Source: Methylorubrum populi
GTDB lineage: Bacteria; Pseudomonadota; Alphaproteobacteria; Rhizobiales; Beijerinckiaceae
Direction of reading: 5' to 3'
Length of the DNA stretch: 64,000 nt
Assembly: GCA_036946625.1 (NCBI GenBank)
Contig: JAQIIU010000003.1
Span: forward strand, 1,501,001 to 1,565,000
The position numbers and the translations under genes are program-made. The notes beneath the pieces are model-generated. The model was given only the letters and a program-made list of their open reading frames with translations, was not told the DNA's origin and ran no database searches. This document shows positions 43,574 to 53,436 of this stretch, piece after piece; within the stretch, counting starts at the first letter, position 1, and each line of letters begins with the position of its first letter.

Positions 43574-44430
43574 TGCCTCCGATCCGAATGGCACTCTTCG
43601 CGCTGGAGGCGCTGCCGAACGCCCGCGCGGTGCGCCGCTTCGTGGCGGATCACGCCGACACCATCGCCTTCGTCGGCCTCTCCAACGCCGAGCGGCCCGC
43701 GACCGGCGGCCTGACCGGTCAGGTGCGGCGCCATCTCGCCCGCTCGGGCCCCGGCTTCCTGCCCTATCTCGGCGTCAATTTCGGCCTGCCGGATCTGCTG
43801 CGCCCCCTGGCCCCCCTGACGCAGCGCCTCGCCGACAGTGCGGACACGCCCGAGGCGACACCGCTCGCCGCGCTTTGCCGACGGCTCGGCATCCCCGTGC
43901 TGCGCGTCGATGACGTGAACGGCGAAGCGGTGGCGCGGGCCTTCGCGGCACAGGCGCCGGACCTGATCGTCGCCTTTCATTTCGACCAGATCTTTTCCGA
44001 AGCGACGCTCGGACGGGCGCGACTCGGCGGGATCAACCTCCATCCGAGCCTGTTGCCGCGCCACCGCGGCCCGGTGCCGACGATCCATGCCCTTGCCGAC
44101 GGGGGGGCCGAGTTCGGCGTCACCGTTCACCGCCTCGCTCCCGCCATCGATGCGGGCGCGATCCTGGCGCAGGAGGCGGTGGCCCTGCCCAGGGACACGA
44201 CGGCGACCCGCGCCGCCGTGCGACTGCACGAGCACGGCCGAGGGCTCGTGGAGCGGGTGCTCGGCGACATCGCTGCCGAGGGCATGATCCCCGCGGGTCG
44301 AACCGTGCCGGTGCTGCCCTATCGCGGCTTCCCTGACCGGGGGCTGCTGGCCCGGATGCGCCGGGAAGGGTTGCGGCTCACCGACGCCCGAGACCTGCGG
44401 GACGCGCTGACGCTCTCCCGCAAGGCCTGA
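43573..44430 (+). CDS. Formyltransferase-fold protein
   Basis: A 285-residue protein of the formyl_trans_N family. The central motif GGINLHPSLLPRHRGPVP near residue 155 contains the catalytic His and the loop shared by methionyl-tRNA, GAR and sugar formyltransferases. The Asn and Asp of the catalytic triad are present in INLHPS and DAGAILAQE contexts. It is too short at the C-terminus for a tRNA formyltransferase. Its start overlaps the SDR stop (TGATG). Next to capsule genes, N-formylation of an amino sugar is the likeliest role, but this is inference. Confidence 0.82.
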   Translation: MPPIRMALFALEALPNARAVRRFVADHADTIAFVGLSNAERPATGGLTGQVRRHLARSGPGFLPYLGVNFGLPDLLRPLAPLTQRLADSADTPEATPLAALCRRLGIPVLRVDDVNGEAVARAFAAQAPDLIVAFHFDQIFSEATLGRARLGGINLHPSLLPRHRGPVPTIHALADGGAEFGVTVHRLAPAIDAGAILAQEAVALPRDTTATRAAVRLHEHGRGLVERVLGDIAAEGMIPAGRTVPVLPYRGFPDRGLLARMRREGLRLTDARDLRDALTLSRKA

Positions 44431-44441
44431 CGCGTCAGGCC
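44424..44441. terminator. 18-bp perfect palindrome holding both stop codons of convergent genes
   Basis: GGCCTGACG followed by CGTCAGGCC. The formyltransferase stop is TGA 44428-44430 and the metY stop is TCA on the + strand at 44435-44437. As RNA it would fold into a 7-bp stem with a CGCG loop on either strand. No T-tract is present. It mirrors the element at 1781-1798. Confidence 0.5.
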
Positions 44442-45715
44442 CTCAAGGCGGCGTCGAGATCGTCGATGAGATCCTGCGGGTCCTCGATGCCGATCGAGAG
44501 GCGCACGGTCTCGGGGCCGGCGCCCGCCGCCCGCTTCTGCGCGTCGGTGAGCTGGCGGTGCGTGGTCGAGGCCGGATGGATCACCAGCGAGCGGGTGTCG
44601 CCGATATTGGCGAGGTGGCTGAAGAGCTGGAGGTTCGAGACGAGCGTCACGCCGGCCTCGTAGCCGCCCTTGAGGCCGAAGGTGAAGACGGCGCCCGCGC
44701 CCTTGGGCGTGTAGCGCTGCGCCAGCGCGTGGTAGCGGTCGCTCTCCAGGCCCGGATAGCTCACCCACTCGACGTGCGGGTGGTCCTTCAGGAAGCGCGC
44801 GATCGTCAGCGCGTTGTCCGAGTGGCGCTGCATGCGCAGCGGCAGGGTCTCGATGCCGTTGAGGATCAGGAAGGCGTTGAACGGCGAGAGCGCCGGCCCG
44901 AGATCGCGCAAGGAAAGCACGCGCACGGCGATGGCGAAGCCGAAATTGCCGAAGGTCTCGGCCAGCACCATGCCGGCATATTCCGGCCGCGGCTGCGACA
45001 GCATCGGGTAGCGTGCGTCGCCCTGCCATTGGAAGGTGCCGCCGTCGACGATCAGGCCGCCGATGGAATTGCCGTGGCCGCCGAGGAACTTCGTGGCCGA
45101 GTGGACGACGATGTCGGCCCCGTGCTCGAACGGCTTGATCAGGTACGGCGTCGCCATCGTGTTGTCGACGATGAGCGGGATGTTGTGGCGCTTGGCGATC
45201 GCGCTGAGGGCGGCGATGTCGGTGATCACGCCGCCCGGATTGGCGATGGACTCGCAGAAAATCGCCTTGGTGCGCGGGGTGATCGCGCGCTCGAACGATT
45301 CGGGATCGTCGGTATCGGCCCAGACCACCTGCCAGCCGAAGTTCTTGTAGGCGTGGTTGAACTGGTTGATCGAGCCGCCGTAGAGCTTGTTCGCCGCCAC
45401 GAACTCGTCGCCCGGCTGCATCAGCGCGTGCAGGGTCAGGAACTCGGCGGCGTGGCCCGAGGCGACGGCGAGCGCGGCGGTGCCGCCTTCGAGCGCGGCG
45501 ATGCGCTCCTCGAGCACCGCGTTGGTCGGGTTGGTGATGCGGGTGTAGATGTTGCCGAACGCCTGCAGCCCGAACAGCGAGGCGGCGTGGTCCACGTCGT
45601 CGAAGACGAAGCTCGTCGTCTGGTAGATCGGCGTCGCCCGCGCGCCCGTGGCGGGGTCGGGGGTCGCGCCGGCGTGGATCGCGAGGGTGTTGAAGCCGGG
45701 CTGGCGGTCGGTCAT
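44435..45715 (-). CDS. metY: O-acetylhomoserine sulfhydrylase (aminocarboxypropyltransferase)
   Basis: A 426-residue PLP enzyme of the Cys/Met metabolism family that makes homocysteine from O-acetyl(succinyl)homoserine and sulfide. It shows the N-terminal TLAIHAG...[30 protein letters not shown], the cofactor aspartate in [10 protein letters not shown], and the Schiff-base lysine in [12 protein letters not shown]. The 426-residue length with the extra C-terminal loop favours MetY over MetB/MetC. Start ATG 45715. I looked for a SAM-II riboswitch upstream and found no matching core. Confidence 0.94.
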   Translation of the reverse strand: MTDRQPGFNTLAIHAGATPDPATGARATPIYQTTSFVFDDVDHAASLFGLQAFGNIYTRITNPTNAVLEERIAALEGGTAALAVASGHAAEFLTLHALMQPGDEFVAANKLYGGSINQFNHAYKNFGWQVVWADTDDPESFERAITPRTKAIFCESIANPGGVITDIAALSAIAKRHNIPLIVDNTMATPYLIKPFEHGADIVVHSATKFLGGHGNSIGGLIVDGGTFQWQGDARYPMLSQPRPEYAGMVLAETFGNFGFAIAVRVLSLRDLGPALSPFNAFLILNGIETLPLRMQRHSDNALTIARFLKDHPHVEWVSYPGLESDRYHALAQRYTPKGAGAVFTFGLKGGYEAGVTLVSNLQLFSHLANIGDTRSLVIHPASTTHRQLTDAQKRAAGAGPETVRLSIGIEDPQDLIDDLDAALRA

Positions 45716-46119
45716 CGCGCAAAACTCCTCAAGGCCCGTCGTTTACGCCCGCCGTCTTCGGCGGTGCAAGCGCCGCTGCCGAATGCAATCTCGACCAGCG
45801 GCCAAAGACGGCGGCCCTGCATCATCGGGGACCATCGATCGGAGGGGGTGCGCCGGGGGTAACGATCGGGCGGGATCGTTGCGGCGCCGCACAGCGCGCA
45901 AGCGCGGCAGTCTGGACATGTTCGCATCTGACATGTCACAGAGCCGCGCGGTGGATGACGGTAATCCGGTGACCCACGGTCGCATTGATTGCCGCGGCGC
46001 AATGGTGTCTGCCGTTGCGCGGGATCTTGAATTCGAAAGCCTCCAAGGTATGCACGGGCGCGACTGGCCCGGTGCGTCGCACGGAGAGGCTCGGCGTGAC
46101 GGCTGACGGGAGGAGCACC
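45716..46119. other. 404-bp divergent region between metY and petA
   Basis: No gene is supported. The petA frame is open through 45985 but the strong ribosome site at 46108 marks the real start. Several small inverted repeats occur (e.g. GCCGTCTTCGGCGG near 45752). Promoters for both metY and petABC must lie here; none could be assigned with confidence. Confidence 0.5.
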
Positions 46120-46668
46120 TTGGCGGACGAAGGGCCTCAGGGCACCAAGCGAGATTTCCTCTTCCTCGCGACCGGCGCGGGATTGGCCGTCGGAGCCGGC
46201 GCGGCGGCATGGCCCTTCGTGGCCTCCATGGCCCCCGACGCCGCCACCGTCGCGGCCGGCGCGCCGCTCGACGTGGACCTCAGCCCGATCCAGGACGGCC
46301 AGATCGTCAACGTGTTCTGGCGCGGCAAGCTGATCTTCGTGCGCAAGCTCACGGAGAAGGAAGTCGCGGACATGAAGGCCGTGCCCCTTTCCGAAATGAT
46401 CGACCCGGCCACCTTCGATTCGCGGGTGAAGAAGGGCCACGACCAGTGGCTCGTGAGCTACGGCAACTGCACCCATCTCGGCTGCGTGCCGATCGGCCAT
46501 TCCGGCAATTACGAGGGCTGGTCCTGCCCCTGCCACGGCTCGCAGTTCGACGCGGTCGGCCGCGTCCGCCGCGGTCCGGCGCCGATCAACCTGCCGATCC
46601 CGCCCTACGCCTTCGAGTCCGACACGAAGATCAGGATCGGCGAAGAGGGCGGCAAGGCGGTCGCCTGA
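46120..46668 (+). CDS. petA: Ubiquinol-cytochrome c reductase Rieske iron-sulfur subunit
   Basis: A 182-residue subunit of the cytochrome bc1 complex. It begins with a Tat-like anchor ([26 protein letters not shown]) and ends in the Rieske domain with both cluster-binding boxes, [11 protein letters not shown] and [15 protein letters not shown], which supply two Cys and two His ligands. I set the start at TTG 46120 because GGGAGGAG lies 6 bp before it; a GTG at 46096 is the alternative. First gene of petABC; petB follows after 34 bp. Confidence 0.96.
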   Translation: MADEGPQGTKRDFLFLATGAGLAVGAGAAAWPFVASMAPDAATVAAGAPLDVDLSPIQDGQIVNVFWRGKLIFVRKLTEKEVADMKAVPLSEMIDPATFDSRVKKGHDQWLVSYGNCTHLGCVPIGHSGNYEGWSCPCHGSQFDAVGRVRRGPAPINLPIPPYAFESDTKIRIGEEGGKAVA

Positions 46669-46702
46669 CAACAGGACACGAGAAGCCGGAGCGGGCAAAC
46701 CG

Positions 46703-47995
46703 ATGAGCAGCGCACACGCGACCTCGACCTACGTACCCAGGAGCCGCCTCGCGAAGTGGTTCGAGTCACGGCTGCCGCTGGTCGGGCTGGTGCACTCGTC
46801 CTTCGTCGCCTTCCCGGTTCCGCGCAACCTCAACTACTTCTGGACCTTCGGCGCGATCCTGATCGCCTTCCTCGGCATCCAGATCGTCACCGGCGTCTGG
46901 CTAGCGATGCACTACGATCCGAGTTCGGCCAACGCGTTCGAGAGCGTCGAGCACATCATGCGCGACGTGAACTACGGCTGGCTCCTGCGCTACGCGCACG
47001 CCAACGGCGCGTCGATGTTCTTCGTGGCGGTCTACGTCCACATCTTCCGCAACCTCTATTACGGATCCTACAAGGCCCCGCGCGAGGTGCTCTACCTGCT
47101 CGGCGTCATCATCTACCTGCTGATGATGGCCACCGCCTTCCTCGGCTACACCCTGCCGTGGGGTCAGATGAGCTTCTGGGGCGCCACCGTCATCACCAAC
47201 ATCCTGGCGGCGATTCCGGTCGTCGGCGACACGATCCAGAGCCTGCTCTGGGGCGGCTACTCGGTCGGCAACCCGACCATCAACCGCTTCTTCTCGCTGC
47301 ACTTCCTGCTGCCTTGGATGATCGCCGGCGTCGTCGTCCTGCACGTCTGGGCGCTGCACGTGACGGGTCAGAACAACCCGGCCGGCATCCCGATCAAGTC
47401 GAGCAAGGACGCGGTGCCCTTCACCCCCTACGCGACCATCAAGGACGTGTTCGCGGTGGTGGTGTTCATGATCCTGTTCGCGTGGTTCATCTTCTACCAG
47501 CCGAACTATCTCGGCCACGCCGACAACTACGTGCCGGCCAACCCCTCGGTGACGCCTGCGCACATCGTGCCGGAATGGTACTTCCTGCCCTTCTACGCGA
47601 TCCTGCGCGCGGTGCCGGACAAGCTCGGCGGCGTGATCCTGATGTTCGGCGCGGTGCTGATCCTGGCCTTCGCGCCCTGGCTCGACACCTCGCGGGTGCG
47701 CTCCTGCAACTACCGTCCGGTCTACCGGGTGTTCTTCTGGGTGTTCCTGGCCAACGCCATCCTGCTCGGCTGGCTCGGCGCCAAGCCCCCGGAAGGCGGC
47801 TACGTCCTCGCCTCGCGGCTCTGCACCGTCTACTACTTCGCCCACTTCCTCGTCGTCATGCCCCTGGTCGGCCTGTTCGAGACGCCTGACCGTCTGCCGG
47901 GCTCGATCCTCGAGACCGTCACGGGTCCGGGCAAGCCGGTGAACGGGTCGGGCATGCCCGCAGGCGCGGCGGCCGAACCGGCCAAGCGCGGCTAA
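46703..47995 (+). CDS. petB: Cytochrome b of the bc1 complex
   Basis: A 430-residue inner-membrane subunit with eight to nine membrane helices carrying the two b-type hemes and the quinone sites. Visible landmarks are [25 protein letters not shown] (heme ligands), [19 protein letters not shown] (the Qo-site cd helix), [20 protein letters not shown], and [18 protein letters not shown] (the PEWY Qo motif). Length fits bacterial cytochrome b with the short C-terminal tail. It sits between petA and petC, 22 bp before petC. Confidence 0.97.
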   Translation: MSSAHATSTYVPRSRLAKWFESRLPLVGLVHSSFVAFPVPRNLNYFWTFGAILIAFLGIQIVTGVWLAMHYDPSSANAFESVEHIMRDVNYGWLLRYAHANGASMFFVAVYVHIFRNLYYGSYKAPREVLYLLGVIIYLLMMATAFLGYTLPWGQMSFWGATVITNILAAIPVVGDTIQSLLWGGYSVGNPTINRFFSLHFLLPWMIAGVVVLHVWALHVTGQNNPAGIPIKSSKDAVPFTPYATIKDVFAVVVFMILFAWFIFYQPNYLGHADNYVPANPSVTPAHIVPEWYFLPFYAILRAVPDKLGGVILMFGAVLILAFAPWLDTSRVRSCNYRPVYRVFFWVFLANAILLGWLGAKPPEGGYVLASRLCTVYYFAHFLVVMPLVGLFETPDRLPGSILETVTGPGKPVNGSGMPAGAAAEPAKRG

Positions 47996-48017
47996 CGGGC
48001 AGAGGGAGAGAACAACG

Positions 48018-48911
48018 ATGCGCATCGCACGCCTCGCCGCCGCGGCTCTGCTCGCGGCCTCCCTCGGTGCCGGCTCGGCTCTGGCCGAGGACGGGCACGG
48101 CACCAACCCGCCGCGGGAGACATGGAGCTTCGCCGGCATGTTCGGCCGCTTCGACCAGGCGCAGCTCCAGCGCGGCTTCCAAGTCTACAAGGAGGTCTGC
48201 GCCAACTGCCACTCCATGCGGCTGCTCGCCTTCCGCAACCTCGCCGAGCCCGGCGGACCGGGATTCACCGAAGGGCAGGTCAAGGCGCTCGCCGAGACCT
48301 ACAGCGTCAAGGAACTCGACGATTCGGGTTCCGAGAAGGAACGTCCGGCCCGTCCCGCCGACCGTTTCCCGCCGCCCTTCCCGAACGACAAGGCGGCGGC
48401 CGCGGCCAACGGCGGCAAGGCGCCGCCGGACTTCTCGGTGCTGGCCAAGGCCCGCACCTACGAGCGCGGCTTCCCCTGGTTCGTCCTCGATGCCCTGCCC
48501 TTCACCGGCTACTCGGAGCAGGGCGTCGATTACATCCACGCCCTCCTGAACGGCTACGAGGAGGCCCCGAAGGGCTTCACGATGCCGGACAGCGGCTTCT
48601 ACAACAAGTACTACCCCGGCCACGTGATCGCGATGCCGAACCCGCTCAGCGAGGGGCAGATCACCTACGCGAAGAACGACAAGGGCGAGCCGGTCGTGCC
48701 GGAGACCGTCGAGCAGTACTCGCGCGACGTGTCCGCCTTCATGGCCTGGGCGGCCGAGCCGCACATGATGGCCCGCAAGGCGCTGGGCCTGCGGGTGATC
48801 CTGTTCCTGATCGTGCTCGCCGGCCTGCTCTACTACGTGAAGAAGCAGGTCTGGAAGAAGGTCGGCGGCGAGGTTCACGGCCTCCAGCCCGAGCTGCACA
48901 AGACCTACTAA
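48018..48911 (+). CDS. petC: Cytochrome c1 of the bc1 complex
   Basis: A 297-residue c-type cytochrome. A signal peptide (LAAAALLAASLGAGSALA) precedes the heme site CANCHSM (Cys-x-x-Cys-His) in KVYKEVCANCHSM-like context, and a C-terminal membrane anchor (LGLRVILFLIVLAGLLYYVKKQVW) holds it in the inner membrane. The axial Met region (PGHVIAMPNPLSEGQI) is present. It passes electrons from the Rieske protein to soluble or bound cytochrome c. Last gene of petABC; a GC-rich hairpin follows. Confidence 0.97.
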   Translation: MRIARLAAAALLAASLGAGSALAEDGHGTNPPRETWSFAGMFGRFDQAQLQRGFQVYKEVCANCHSMRLLAFRNLAEPGGPGFTEGQVKALAETYSVKELDDSGSEKERPARPADRFPPPFPNDKAAAAANGGKAPPDFSVLAKARTYERGFPWFVLDALPFTGYSEQGVDYIHALLNGYEEAPKGFTMPDSGFYNKYYPGHVIAMPNPLSEGQITYAKNDKGEPVVPETVEQYSRDVSAFMAWAAEPHMMARKALGLRVILFLIVLAGLLYYVKKQVWKKVGGEVHGLQPELHKTY

Positions 48912-48939
48912 AACCTGCCGCTCGGAACCTGACGGACGA

Positions 48940-48965
48940 ACGGGCCCCTCGCGGGCCCGTTTGCG
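48940..48965 (+). terminator. Terminator hairpin after petABC
   Basis: ACGGGCCC (48940-48947), loop CTCGC, GGGCCCGT (48953-48960), followed by TTGCG. A perfect 8-bp stem 29 bp downstream of the petC stop. The T-tract is short, as in other terminators of this window. Confidence 0.75.
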
Positions 48966-49115
48966 TGTGCGGGGAGGCCTGCGCTAAGGGCTTTCCACCG
49001 CCGGACGGGCCGATCCGGGCGTATTCGAAACGTCATCGCCGAACGCGACCCCTGCCGTGCGGAAAACGCGCGGTGCGGGCGTCGCGGTTGCGGCGGCACC
49101 ACAAGGGATACTCGC

Positions 49116-49991
<876 letters not shown>

Positions 49992-50028
49992 CGGCTCGTC
50001 GGAGAACCGTCGCATCGGCCGAGGCTGC

Positions 50029-50231
50029 GGCCCCTCGCCCCGCTTGCGGGGAGAGGGTCGCGACGACCCTGTCGTCGGCGCGACGAGGCGGCAGCCGAAG
50101 GTGAGGGGGCTTGGCCGAATGAGCCTCATCCTGAGCCGCCCCCTCACCCCCGCTCCGGCTTCGCCTTCGCTTCCCGCAGGCACGACGAGGTGCCTGCGGG
50201 CCTCTCCCCGCACGCGGGGAGAGGGGGGAGC
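50029..50231. repeat. Nested palindromic repeat, family C-like
   Basis: Outer arms CCCCTCGCCCCGCTTGCGGGGAGAGGG (split at both ends of the block) are mirrored by CCTCTCCCCGCACGCGGGGAGAGG at 50201-50225. An inner pair, AAGGTGAGGGGGC (50098-50110) and GCCCCCTCACC-type sequence (50138-50149), lies inside. The CATCCTGAG core of family B also occurs in the middle. It fills the gap between convergent mtnP and the YARHG-like gene and looks like one element inserted in another. Confidence 0.6.
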
Positions 50232-50263
50232 CTGCTCGCGGTGACGGCAGAGCCGCTAAGAAA

Positions 50264-50527
50264 TCAGCAGGTGCAGCCGTTCTCGCGCTCCCGGCGCCGG
50301 ATCCCGGCGATGTCGGCGCGCTGGCGGGCGGAAAGGGGCACGTCGGCCCAGTCGTCGTACCGGTAACCGGCATTGCCGAAGGCGCGGACCGCCCCTTCCG
50401 TGCGGAAGCCCTCGCCGGCGTTCTTGTCGATCGCGTTGCGCTCGCCCCACAGCGCGTCGCAGGGGAAGGCCGCGAGGGCGGCCGAGGCGGCGACCGACAG
50501 GAGAGGCGAAGCGGCGAGAAGGCGCAT
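50264..50527 (-). CDS. Small secreted YARHG-like protein
   Basis: An 87-residue protein with a signal peptide (LLAASPLLSVAASAALA) and a mature domain FPCDALWGERNAIDKNAGEGFRTEGAVRAFGNAGYRYDDWADVPLS. The LWxERNAI, the Gly-x-Phe-x-Thr, the RAFGNAGYRYDD and the LSxRQRxxI pattern match the YARHG domain, though the YARHG tetrapeptide itself reads DKNAG. Paired cysteines lie at the mature N- and C-termini (CD, CTC). It is likely periplasmic or exported. The function of YARHG proteins is not known. Start ATG 50527. Confidence 0.75.
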   Translation of the reverse strand: MRLLAASPLLSVAASAALAAFPCDALWGERNAIDKNAGEGFRTEGAVRAFGNAGYRYDDWADVPLSARQRADIAGIRRRERENGCTC

Positions 50528-50562
50528 GAGGCGGGCTCCGATCCGCCGGGGCGTCGGCATCC

Positions 50563-51468
50563 TCAGGCGGACTTGAGGGTGAGCGAGCGGCTCGGCTCGC
50601 GGCCGAAACCCCGGATGTCCATCCGGCCGCCCGCGATCTCCACCACGGCGAAGGCCGAGCTGTCCGGCGTGTCGACCATGCCGTGGAAATTGACGTAGTG
50701 GATTCCGTCGCGCTCGGCGTAGTTGCCCGCATGATTGTGGCCGTTGAAGTAGGCGACGACGTGGGGCTGTCGTGCGAGAAGGCCGACGATCCGGTCCGCG
50801 TCCCAGAGATTGTGCGGGTTCTCCGGTGCGGCCGGGTAGTGGTTGAGCACCACGACCCGCTCGCCGGCCGCGCGGGCCGCCGCGAGCCGCTGCTCCAGCC
50901 ACGCGAGCTGCGAATCGCTCAAGGAGCCGTTCCACGCCTGCGCGTTGGGCCGGCCGGCCGCCTTCGCCTCCGCCAGGCGCGCCTCGGCGAGCGCCCGGCG
51001 GGGATCGTCCGGCGGGGGCGCGAACAGCGAGACGTCGTTGCCGTCGAGCACGACGAAGCGGATGCTGCCCGAGGCGAAGTCGTAGAAGGCCCGCTCCATC
51101 CCGAGCCGCCCCGTCACCTGCCCGAGATGCTCGGGCGCGACCTGGAAATCGTGGTTGCCGAGCACGAAGCGCGTCTCGTGGCGCAGCGTCCGGTAGATCG
51201 GCAGGATTCGTTCGTAGCTCGCGGCATCGCGGTCGATGATATCGCCGAGCGTCACGACGAAGCGCAGATCCTCGCGATTCAGGGTCGCGACCGCCGCGCG
51301 CATCTTGTCGAGGCTGGCGGTGTAGTAGCGCCCGAGCGTCCGGTCGGGCGGGGCGTCCGCATATTGCGGGTCGGCGATGACGCCGAAGCGCAATGGTCCC
51401 TCCGCACCCTGAGCCTTTCCCGCAAGAAGCGCGGCGCTGCCGGCGAGGACGAAACGGCGGGACAGCAT
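50563..51468 (-). CDS. Secreted calcineurin-like metallophosphoesterase
   Basis: A 301-residue phosphoesterase. The N-terminus [21 protein letters not shown] has a twin-arginine motif, so Tat export is probable. The five metal-binding motifs are visible: [10 protein letters not shown] (D-x-H replaced by D-x-Q), [26 protein letters not shown] and NGHNHAGN. This layout, with D-P-Q-Y in motif I, matches Mn-dependent ADP-ribose/CDP-alcohol diphosphatase-like enzymes. The substrate is uncertain. Start ATG 51468; 36 bp before the YARHG-like gene on the same strand. Confidence 0.88.
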   Translation of the reverse strand: MLSRRFVLAGSAALLAGKAQGAEGPLRFGVIADPQYADAPPDRTLGRYYTASLDKMRAAVATLNREDLRFVVTLGDIIDRDAASYERILPIYRTLRHETRFVLGNHDFQVAPEHLGQVTGRLGMERAFYDFASGSIRFVVLDGNDVSLFAPPPDDPRRALAEARLAEAKAAGRPNAQAWNGSLSDSQLAWLEQRLAAARAAGERVVVLNHYPAAPENPHNLWDADRIVGLLARQPHVVAYFNGHNHAGNYAERDGIHYVNFHGMVDTPDSSAFAVVEIAGGRMDIRGFGREPSRSLTLKSA

Positions 51469-51646
51469 GGCAACTCCTCGAACTGGGCGAAGGAGGCTGA
51501 CGCCCGCGCATGACCGGCGGATGACGGTTCGATGGCGCGATCGGCCGCCAAAACCCTTCCCCCGCCGGGTAAAACCACACTACAAGGCAGGCCCGGCCGG
51601 CCGTTCGGGCCCGCCGACCGTTCCAGGGTCGGATATCCAAGACGCG

Positions 51647-52234
51647 ATGCGTACCGCCAGCATCAGCCGCCGCACGGCGGAGACCGACGTTTCCGTCTCG
51701 ATCGCTCTCGACGGCACCGGCAAGGCCACCGTCTCGACCGGCGTCGGCTTCCTCGACCACATGCTGGAACTGTTCGCGCGGCACGGCCTGTTCGATGTCG
51801 AGATCAAGGTCGCGGGCGACCTGCACGTCGATCAGCACCACACCACCGAGGATACCGGTATCGCGCTCGGGCAAGCGGTGGCGAAGGCGCTCGGCGACAA
51901 GCGCGGCATCGCCCGCTACGCCGACACGCACCTGCCGATGGACGAGACGCTGAGCCGCGTCGCCATCGACATCTCCGGCCGGCCGTTCCTCGTGTTCCGC
52001 ACGAGTTTTCGCGTCGAGAAGATCGGCCGGTTCGACACCGAGCTGGTGCGCGAGTTCTTCCAGGCCTTCGCGATGAACGCCGGGATCACGCTGCACGTCG
52101 AGACATTCTACGGTGACAACGCGCACCACATCGCCGAGAGCCTGTTCAAGGGACTGGCCCGGACCTTGCGCAAGGCCGTCGCCATCGACCCGCGGGAGGA
52201 GGGCCGGGTGCCCTCCACCAAGGGATCGCTCTGA
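51647..52234 (+). CDS. hisB: Imidazoleglycerol-phosphate dehydratase
   Basis: A 195-residue Mn-dependent enzyme of histidine synthesis, step 6. It has the internal duplication with two His clusters: [13 protein letters not shown]...[18 protein letters not shown] in the first half, and [33 protein letters not shown] in the second. Start ATG 51647; the frame is open 60 codons upstream but those are not conserved. It is monofunctional (no phosphatase domain). First gene of the his cluster; DUF2628 follows after 17 bp. Confidence 0.97.
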   Translation: MRTASISRRTAETDVSVSIALDGTGKATVSTGVGFLDHMLELFARHGLFDVEIKVAGDLHVDQHHTTEDTGIALGQAVAKALGDKRGIARYADTHLPMDETLSRVAIDISGRPFLVFRTSFRVEKIGRFDTELVREFFQAFAMNAGITLHVETFYGDNAHHIAESLFKGLARTLRKAVAIDPREEGRVPSTKGSL

Positions 52235-52251
52235 AGATCGGGAGGCGAGGA

Positions 52252-52734
52252 ATGCGGACCTACACGCTGCACGTTCCCGAGGGCGCCGTCCGCGGTGACG
52301 CCCGTGCGCTGGAGCGGGCGGAGATCGTGCGCGACGGCTTTTCCTGGGGCGCCTTCGCCTTCACGGTGCTGTGGTTCGTGCGCCATCGCCTCTGGCTCGC
52401 CGCGCTCCTCGTGCTCGCCGGTCTCGTCACGCTGGCGCTGGCCGGCCGGGCGCTCGGCCTGCCGACCTTCGCGGCGTTCGTCGTCGTCGTTCTGGCGAGC
52501 CTGCTGATCGGCATGGAGGCGTCGAGCCTGCGCCGCTGGACCTATGGCCGCCGGGGACGGCCCGCCCGCGACGCGGTGATCGCGGGCTCGCAGGAGGAGG
52601 CCGAGATGAAGGCCGCCGCCCGCTGGCTCGATGCGGAGGCGCCCGCCCGCCCGACGAACCCCGTCCGGCCGGTCCAGCGCCGCGACGAGGATGCGGTGAT
52701 CGGCTTCTTCCCGGCGAGCGAGGGTGGACGGTGA
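52252..52734 (+). CDS. DUF2628 family membrane protein of the his cluster
   Basis: A 160-residue protein with a short N-terminal beta segment ([12 protein letters not shown]), the motif [21 protein letters not shown] and two or three membrane helices, then a polar tail ending [12 protein letters not shown]2628 proteins lie between hisB and hisH in many Rhizobiales, and their tail contains this GFFP-type ending. Function is unknown. It overlaps hisH by GTGA, so translation is coupled. Start ATG 52252, preceded by GGGAGGCGAGGA. Confidence 0.88.
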   Translation: MRTYTLHVPEGAVRGDARALERAEIVRDGFSWGAFAFTVLWFVRHRLWLAALLVLAGLVTLALAGRALGLPTFAAFVVVVLASLLIGMEASSLRRWTYGRRGRPARDAVIAGSQEEAEMKAAARWLDAEAPARPTNPVRPVQRRDEDAVIGFFPASEGGR

Positions 52735-53393
52735 GCGGGCAGACCGTCGCGATCATCGATTACGGATCGGGCAATCTCCACTCGGCGACGAAGGCCCTCG
52801 AGCGCGCGGCCCGCGAGGCCGGGCTCGACGGCACCCGCATCCTCGTCACCGACGTGCCCGAGACGGTGGCGGCGGCCGACCACGTGGTGCTGCCCGGCGT
52901 CGGCGCCTATGCCGATTGCCGCCGCGGCCTCGATGCCGTGCCCGGCATGGTCGAGGCCATGACCGAAGCGGTGCGGGAGAGGGCGAGGCCGTTCCTCGGC
53001 ATCTGCGTCGGCATGCAGCTCATGGCGAGCCGCGGCCTCGAATACGAGGAGACGCCGGGGCTGGACTGGCTTCCCGGCGACGTCGCGCCGATCGAGCCCG
53101 CCGACCCGGCGCTCAAGATCCCGCATATGGGCTGGAACACGCTGCAGCTCGACCGCGAGCACGCCCTGCTCGACGGCATCGAGACGGGACCGGGTGGGCT
53201 TCACGCCTACTTCGTCCACAGCTTCGCGCTGCGGCCGGCCGAGCCGGCGGACGTGGTGGCCCATGCCGAGTATGGCGGTCCGGTCACGGCGCTGGTCGCG
53301 CGCGACAACGTGGCCGGCACGCAATTCCACCCCGAGAAGAGCCAGCGCCTCGGGCTGGCGCTGCTCGGCAATTTCCTGCGCTGGCGCCCCTGA
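52731..53393 (+). CDS. hisH: Imidazole glycerol phosphate synthase, glutaminase subunit
   Basis: A 220-residue class I glutamine amidotransferase that supplies ammonia to HisF. The N-terminus [18 protein letters not shown], the oxyanion region [10 protein letters not shown], the nucleophile in GICVGMQLM (Cys), and the His/Glu pair in [10 protein letters not shown] are all intact. The GTG start (52731) overlaps the DUF2628 stop. hisA begins 43 bp downstream. HisH pairs with HisF, whose gene lies 1.3 kb downstream. Confidence 0.96.
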   Translation: MSGQTVAIIDYGSGNLHSATKALERAAREAGLDGTRILVTDVPETVAAADHVVLPGVGAYADCRRGLDAVPGMVEAMTEAVRERARPFLGICVGMQLMASRGLEYEETPGLDWLPGDVAPIEPADPALKIPHMGWNTLQLDREHALLDGIETGPGGLHAYFVHSFALRPAEPADVVAHAEYGGPVTALVARDNVAGTQFHPEKSQRLGLALLGNFLRWRP

Positions 53394-53436
53394 GGGCGCC
53401 CGCTTTCCGACACATCGATTTCGGGCGAGCCAACGC

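Noticed and set aside
45716..45990. Possible SAM-II riboswitch upstream of metY
   Set aside because: The minus-strand leader lacks the GCTAAA-type core and the pseudoknot pairing expected for SAM-II; only generic GC-rich hairpins are present.
45985..46119. Longer N-terminus for the Rieske protein
   Set aside because: The strong GGGAGGAG ribosome site directly before TTG 46120 and the normal Rieske length favour the shorter form.
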